From Hofstenia miamia (taxonomy: Eukaryota; Xenacoelomorpha; Acoela): a stretch of DNA of 64,000 bases. The DNA is taken from NCBI GenBank assembly GCA_004352715.1, contig SCFE01000011.1, positions 870,846-934,845 of the forward strand. The letters are read 5' to 3'. The position numbers and the translations under genes are program-made. Position 1 is the first letter of the stretch, and the number at the start of each line of letters is the position of its first letter. Of this stretch, positions 57,342 to 64,000 are shown one piece after another. Under the pieces are notes generated by a model. That model had not been told where the DNA came from. It worked only from the letters and a program-made list of their open reading frames with translations, and ran no database searches.

Positions 57342-59875
57342 CTAAATATTACTTAATTATCTTTTGAATTGTCATTTATTAAGTCATAAATAAATATTAT
57401 TCATTCAATATCTTGTCACTAAACGAAATTATCACAAAATATAAGTGAAATCACACCAAACTATGGGTAAATGAATATTGAATGCCCATTGTTCTCTTTT
57501 ATTCAATGACACACATATTCCATGTCAAAATTTTGAAAAGATTAATTGTGGATATTCAAAATCTTTATGTCAAAGAAATGTAATTTTATAGATTTATAAA
57601 ATATTTAACATAAATTCATTGAATTAGTTAGTCTTTAAGAACATAAACGCAATATCTGTAACATTCTCAATATTTAGTAATTATATGTATTATTATATGC
57701 ATGTAATTCATGCAGTCGATATTTATCTAAACTTAGCATCATAGAATTTGATCAATATCGATTATGTATATCCGATTTTCACTAAATTTATACCAAAAAA
57801 TTAAAAAAACATTTATACAAACAAAAGATTAGTCTTTTTCTTAAAAATGAAAGCCTGCAAGCCTGCATTTTATGGTTTATGCAAACGTATTTGAATGAAT
57901 TAAGTAAGATTTATAAAAATATATCTCAGAACCATAATTTATATAATTTTCATTACCCATGAACAAAATACGCAATGAATTAAACGTAATATATTTGACC
58001 ACTAATTTAACTAGCAATTAGGGTTCTTAGCTACCTTCGTGATAAAATGAAAAATTCAACTTAAGAAAAAATTATGCAAACATATTCTCATGGTTAACAA
58101 ATATCGTTTTCAAAATCAATTATACATGGAAGAAAACATGCTGAGATTTATCGGGGGAGAAATCGCTCGTGTGACAAATATCTGGCGCCACTGTGGACTA
58201 AAATAATTATAATTACCGAGAAAATATTATTGATCAAGAAATCCAATAAAATTAACTGCAGCTGGATCAATTATGAACACGTTAAACTTATGAATCTTTA
58301 GTCAAAAATGGATTCTTGAAGTTTGATGTTTTATAAAATTCAGGTTTAATGTCAGGGATTGATGGATAATTGATAATAAAAATATATGCTGGTGTCGGAT
58401 GTTTGTGTAAATTCTCTAAAAATTGTTAAATACTGATCTCATAAAACAGTGTTTTTAGGAAAACGGACAACATTATTGCTGAAGACATATCTGCTGTTTC
58501 CTTGATAAACACAAGAAAAACTGTATAGTACACAAGAGTGTTCAATATTTTTATTGTAAAATTATTTTTGACAAGAATAAATTATTCATTATTTAATAAA
58601 CTGAAAATGACTTATTGCGATTACTTCTTGGTTTTGCTCGTGAAAAACAATAATTTTGAGGCTAAACAGTTTATTCAACGACATCAATTATCAATTTATC
58701 GAGAAGATAAAGATGAAGAACCCAAAAATCTTTGTTATAATACAAACGCAATTGGGATTCAAGATTCACATGTGATGGTTTCTTGATGTAGACATTGGAA
58801 ACATGTTTTGATTTGCCGAATTTTTGATCATCCACGTTTAATTTTCGATGAAAATTTTGAATTTTCTTTGTTCAACAACTGCAATTTAATAAACTATTAG
58901 TATTTTTAAAATTCAGAAATATGTAATTTCTATACATTCATTAGGGATGGGATCCGGATAATGAATTGAATATACCAGATACCGGATAATTCCGGATATT
59001 TTGACTGCCGGTTACCGAATACCGGATAATATATTATTAGTAGGGAAACAAGAAATATGACTTTAAAAAACAAAATACGAACTTATTTTTATGACGAAAA
59101 TATGAAAGAATTTAGTTAAATATGCCCTAAATATCACCATCCATTTTTCGTTTTTCTATTAATGAGAACCCGGTATAAAACAATTCACAATCTCTTATAT
59201 AATACAAAGTCAAATTTTTATAGCAACTACTTCACTAAATTATAACAACAGCACATAAATTGCCATACATTATTTGGTTAAAAATTCTCTTATAGGCCCT
59301 GACCCTTACTACAGGTATTTTCAAATTATGACTTGATATAGGCGTTTATTCCACAGGTATCATTTCCAAGATCAAAGGTGGGAGTAATAACAGCATCTGG
59401 TGGAATTTCAGCTCTGTCAAACTTTGACCAACTTTGAATTTTTATGATAGCAGCCTTAATTGAGACAATTAGATTTTCAACCCTCATATATTATGCTTGA
59501 AAAAGCATGATACAATTCTGCAGCAGGTGTGTCTTGCAAAATCTATGAAATAATGTTTCCAGCTGCAAACATACATATGGCCAGTCCTAGAAACGGGCCG
59601 GCCACTGGGTCGGGGCCGGTCAACAATTAAGTAACATTTAAATTTCTCTAGGTTAGGTCATGAAGTACATTAATTGAAATTGAATATATATATATANNNN
59701 NNNNNNNNNNNNNNNNNNNNNNNNNNNNNNNNNNNNNNNNNNNNNNNNNNNNNNNNNNNNNNNNNNNNNNNNNNNNNNNNNNNNNNNNNNNNNNNNNNNN
59801 NNNNNNNNNNNNNNNNNNNNNNNNNNNNNNNNNNNNNNNNNNNNNNNNNNNNNNNNNNNNNNNNNNNNNNNNNNN

Positions 59876-59911
<36 letters not shown>

Positions 59912-60775
59912 AGTTCAAATGATTTAAAGTAGAGTAGTCCCAACCCAGAATTTATTTTCAATTTTTTTGAATTAATGAAATTATGGTAAAATATGAAACA
60001 TACCACAAATATCCCAGTATTTAAAAAAAAACAAAAATATGACTTTTTATGACTTTATAACTTCCTATTAAACTGCACATCAGGTCTGAAAACCATCTAA
60101 TTTTAAGCAGACTGCAAAACAGACCAACAAAAAATATGACTTTTATGACTTTGGTTGCCCTAATTAGTACTGAAGAACAACCTCTTCTTCGCAATTAATA
60201 TCGACCTCTTGCGGATAAAAATAAATACATATTTTGACGCACATTAAATAGACTACGTCCTGATATATCAGAAGAACTTGGTTTGCTGCATGACAACTTT
60301 TATATCAGGGATAAAATATAGTTTTTCCTCGAAAATTCGATTTCTAAATCAAGTTTTATCTCTGAATATGTTATCCGGTAACACCCGGAAACAAGTTAAA
60401 TTTTAATATTCATTGTCAATTATATTTCAATAATAATTTATTTTGCATCTTTGGTTGTACAGCAAATTAGATGTACTGGAAATTCGGGTGTCAAAAAAAA
60501 TTAAATCTAACTTTCTTCCGTGGTGTTGCATCCATTTTAAAATTACCTTTTCGAAAATTTTGTAAGAGTTACTGCTTTATATTTCGATTACAACATTGAA
60601 AATTTTCGAGATAAATCTTAATTCAATTTTTAAAGGAATAGAAGAATTTCGCAATAACAACTGAAAAACAAGACGGATTGAATCGCATTGCTGCGCCGTT
60701 AAGATTTTTCAACTGATTATAGAATACCCACATTTTTGCAGTTTCAACTTGATACTACATTGAAATCTAGAAAAA
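57342..60775. other. Intron of the H3-like receptor, first part
   Basis: AT-rich. A GGATCCGGATAAT/CCGGATA-rich patch near 58948-59035 faces TTATCCGGTAACACCCGG near 60370, suggesting an old MITE. GGGCCGGCC-type motifs lie near 59595. A (TA)n tract with an N run (59697-59875) lies between. Confidence 0.45.
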
Positions 60776-61084
60776 ATGAAAATCATTAGGGAATCGTGGT
60801 ACAAATCTGCTGTTTTCGAGGAATCCCATTGGAGCACTAACTCAATTCGTCAGAACTTAAAATCGCCATCCCAGGTTAATGGAGGTTGTTTTCATATCAG
60901 ATCTCAAAGAACATTTAATGATGAACATAGGCTTTGAAGATTTGTCCAACATTGCTTGTCTGTAGCAAAACTTTTGTTGGTCAAACCTCATGAGAATTAT
61001 GAAGAAGAATTCAAGATCAGAAATATCGGGCCACTCCAAGATTTTGGCTATCAATTGAATGAAGATATTATGCAAATCTCATAA
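60776..61084 (+). pseudogene. Unidentified coding remnant inside the receptor intron
   Basis: From ATG 60776 the plus strand reads 102 codons to TAA with a single TGA at 60935-60937. The peptide looks genuinely coding: balanced, with SWYKSAVFEESHWSTNSIRQ, then CFHIRSQRTFNDE before the stop, and KPHENYEEEFKIRNIGPLQD after it. Codon use is unlike the AT-rich intron around it. It lies antisense to the receptor gene. It could be a processed pseudogene or part of an unknown element. I do not recognise the protein. Confidence 0.5.
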
Positions 61085-63324
61085 TCAACCTACACTAAAA
61101 CAACTGAATCGTATTATATAATCTCTAAAACGAACTTGAAATAAAACGCGATTATTTTTTCAAGAGAATATTTTCATTAACTTTTTGAAATAAATTTCGT
61201 CATATTTTGAAAAAAAAATAGAGCATTAGATTAGCGAAATATAGTTGATTATGTTCCGTTTCCCTAACAATGAAGGCTCAAATTTGAAACAATTATGTAG
61301 ACTGGATCAAATAACTTACCGATGAACTGGAATGAATGAAAATAGCAGAGGCTTGTAATTCGTTTACAAAATTAGGTTCATTTGTAACCCTGTAGATAGC
61401 CAAAAGCAAGAATTTATTAATGAGTTCATTTGACAAAAAAAACACAAGAAATTCTATGCGCTCCTTGTTTCCTAAATTCTATCTAGTTAATTTAGCAATT
61501 ATATAATACATTAATATAATTGGAAACCTCTATTAGCACATTACAAGCTAATGGAGAAAAGTAATGCAATTGAGCACTGCTAATCATGCAATGTGTATCA
61601 ATTTTATGAAAAACAAGCTATTCGAAAAAATTAATTATTTGAATTAAAAGTCCTTATAAAGGATTTAATTGTATGTAGCTTGATTTAAGAATCGTAATTT
61701 ACAGACTGTCTAAATCGAGATGTAGCCTAATTAGGTTTAGCTGAAATCATATTTATTATTAATAACTTTTAAATGAAAAACATCATATTTTGCCATTTTT
61801 TAACAAAGGTATAGAAAACTTAATTTTCTTAAATGTTAAATAATATATTGAAGTTTTAATTTTAATTTACTTTTTTCCAGGAGCATCATAAGCCATCAAA
61901 AGGTACCATTTGGCCAAAATCAAATTGCAATAAGCTTACTAAGAAATTATCTGGAATTATGGCGACGTGTATTTGTAAAGCGGTTACTTTATAACATGCA
62001 AAATAGACAAGACAAGAGCCGAGATGAAATTGTTTGAATTGTCCAGATTGATGCAAGAAATATTAGTAGTTTTAATAAAGACTAATTTGATTTTACCTGT
62101 TAATATTTTAAGATATTGTATTATATAATTGCTCTAAAAGGAAGGCTTCCAAAACATGTCAAACTCATCTGTTTTAATCCAACACTGTTTAAAATTCAAA
62201 AATTCCTTAATTACAACTGATTTTAATAGTCAATGTTACACAAGATTTTTAAAATCACCTATAAATAAAATTGACGGGTCACATCGTCTAAAAAGAGGGA
62301 AAGGAATAAAACAAAGTGCACGAGCAAAGTTCAGATTAGTGATTTTGCAATTATATGTCACTGGATAAATCTTCATTCTGTAAAATAAAGCAAAGAAATT
62401 AAGAATTTTTTAATATTCGACACAATACTATTGTCTTACAAACATGACGCTGCTATTGTCTCGGAAATTGGGACAGATTAAGTGTTCCCAATTATTATAA
62501 AGATTATGTTTCCATGAATGGACAATTTTAAAGTCTGTCTAAAACCAACACTTTTAATAAACTACATTTAGTCAAACATGCAAGTTTGAGCTTTGAAGCT
62601 GTTAGTGTTTTCTTAAAGATGTAATGCCTAAATAATTTTAATTAAATAGTTACCTAAACTTATTTTTAAGGTTCATTAAAGTGATTTTAGCATCAAATTA
62701 CTTTAGCACTCATCCTTCGTTCGCCATTTTAGGAAATTTAACTAAAAACAATTCTAATAAACCTACGCAAAAAGGCATTGAGTCTTTTCAATTTTCCAAT
62801 ACAGTTCAAAGGTAGCACGCTATTAATAAATGCACGTTAATTTAGGACTTTTAAAAAGAAATTTCATTGCTTTACAAATCACTTATTAAATTTGTACAGC
62901 AGCTTAATAGGTTAATGGTATGACAAAGATAAAATGATTGTTTGCACTAGCGATTTTCAAATTAAATAAAGTCAGTCTGAAGGGTAGTCTGCGATAAATG
63001 AGATCCCAGGGTTCTCCTAGGAATCTAAAATGTCTGCAAAGCTACTATGCCTTGATGATGCTAGTGTAGCATTGCACCAAAGTCAAAGAAAGACTCGTAT
63101 TTAAGAGCAAGTCAGGGTCACCATATAGTATGGCAGCAAAAGTCGAAATGTTGAGAACAGAAATGAAGACAATATGCATCGACACATATAAACAAAGCAT
63201 CCATTTTTGTTCTGGACAATAACATCAGATCAACTGATGACATACTATGAACTAAAGCAGTATCATAGAAATATTTCAGAAATTCTTATAATTTATATTA
63301 TATCAAATTTGAGATAAACCTTAC
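61085..63324. other. Intron of the H3-like receptor, second part
   Basis: A 70-codon plus-strand frame at 62156-62368 (ending in a basic RLKRGKGIKQSARAK stretch) has no known motif. Otherwise AT-rich and empty. Confidence 0.4.
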
Positions 63325-63573
63325 CATAGAGTGAAAAAGCCGCAATCCAAACCAGTGCCATCTTAAAAAATGCTCGCAACTTTGTTTGATAAATCCTGTA
63401 GTTCATTGCATGGACTACGCTTAGATAGCGATCTCCAGATATTAGCATAATGTTCAAAGTAGAAGCTGAGCAGACGACGTTATCCACGCAATTCCATATT
63501 TTGCAAATCAAATTAGAAAAAGGCCATTTCGCAGTAAGAAAATACGGCGCGTACAGTGGAATACAAAAGAAAC
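63325..63573 (-). CDS. Histamine H3-like GPCR, exon for TM2 end to TM4
   Basis: 249 bp between a TTGTATTTAG acceptor and a TATG|GTAAGG donor, phase 1 at both ends. It reads FFCIPLYAPYFLTAKWPF (end of TM2 and ECL1, like FCIPLYVPYVLTGRW of H3). TM3 follows with CKIWNCVDNVVCSAS, where Asp is the 3.32 amine anchor. The DRY box lies in LISGDRYLSV, and TM4 is MALVWIAAFSLYG. Joined to the next exon it gives SLYGPASLFWDFF, matching the family across the junction. The exon for the N-terminus and TM1 is not in the remaining 430 bp and must lie beyond 64000. Confidence 0.9.
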
Positions 63574-64000
63574 CTAAATACAATAGTCAAACCAGTGAAA
63601 TTGTTTAGATTTTTTCGCAAAATGTTGCCAAGAAAATCATAGTAAAGAACATTGCCAAAAATCAAATATTTTGGCAAAAAGTCCAAAAATATTTTCTAGG
63701 AACGTCTGAAATTTAGAAAGAAATAAATGGTAATGCAGTTGAATTCTGAAATTAGTCACATAAGTAATGATAAAGCTAATTATATTATTATAACTTAATA
63801 TTGCCCGTTTAGGAATTAATCGTAGAAACATCAATGATTTGAATATAAAAGTTAAAGCAAATATATTCCGTAATAATAGCAGTAAGATTCAAATGCAATT
63901 TATTGCTACAAGAAAAGGGTACAAAAAACTGTAAAATACAAAACTACAAAAAGCTATTTACAAATATAATATATATATATATATAATATTAAAATGTGTG
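63574..64000. other. Upstream intron of the H3-like receptor
   Basis: No TM1-encoding exon was found here. A short TA tract is at 63969-63984. AT-rich otherwise. Confidence 0.5.

Noticed and set aside
63637-63834. Minus-strand frame that could have been the TM1 exon of the receptor
   Set aside because: It lacks the Gly-Asn motif and helix pattern of TM1 and has no suitable donor.

Overview
The window is intron-bearing, very AT-rich animal DNA. The evidence is GT-AG exons, a histamine-H3-like receptor, a PQ-loop transporter, and many degenerate animal-type transposons (LINEs, a Penelope-like GIY-YIG fragment, Ty3/gypsy, Tc1/mariner, hAT MITEs, a piggyBac trace). Long (TA)n tracts often run into assembly gaps. 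The receptor keeps H3/H4-type residues, which suggests an invertebrate deuterostome (a tunicate is one possibility). That is inference and I would not name a species. No bacterial-type operons, CRISPR arrays, tRNA or rRNA genes were seen.

Layout. 0-1.1 kb: a possible terminal exon of a membrane protein (minus) and repeat fragments. 1.9-5.9 kb: piggyBac and LINE remnants. 4.4-9.4 kb and 22.0-26.2 kb: a duplicated block carrying three tiny two-membrane-segment genes on the plus strand (47, 49 and 46 codons). 9.8-17.9 kb: an unidentified degenerate coding-like block, a decayed Ty3/gypsy element with an internal direct duplication, and a LINE tail. 18.5-20.6 kb: hAT-type MITEs. 23.7-25.1 kb: Penelope-like and LINE fragments. 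26.6-29.5 kb: an almost intact DNA transposon with a large transposase broken by one TGA. 29.8-36 kb: a mariner-type MITE, other MITEs, assembly duplications and a LINE. 36.2-37.3 kb: a foldback repeat next to a fourth tiny membrane gene (minus). 42.3-46.0 kb: a cluster of small or multi-pass membrane genes on the minus strand, including a fifth tiny gene and a longer relative. 47.0-49.2 kb: a mariner-family element with a hAT element nested in its transposase. 50.0-50.8 kb: a PQ-loop gene. 50.8-56.2 kb: AT-rich DNA with no gene I can support. 56.7-63.6 kb: two exons of the H3-like receptor, whose first exon lies beyond the right edge.

The most interesting signal is a dispersed family of roughly 46-residue hydrophobic hairpin microproteins. 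Three of them, from three loci and both strands, are exactly 46 residues long. They align without gaps around a Trp at residue 23 and a Thr at residue 29, and two of the three also share Pro28. A 60-residue relative keeps Trp, four residues, then Pro-Ser. A second pair (47 and 49 residues) shares a start of Met-Leu-Lys-Tyr and sits in duplicated DNA. I recognise no named family, and no function is claimed.

All exon calls come from reading frame, splice dinucleotides and remembered family patterns. No search was run.
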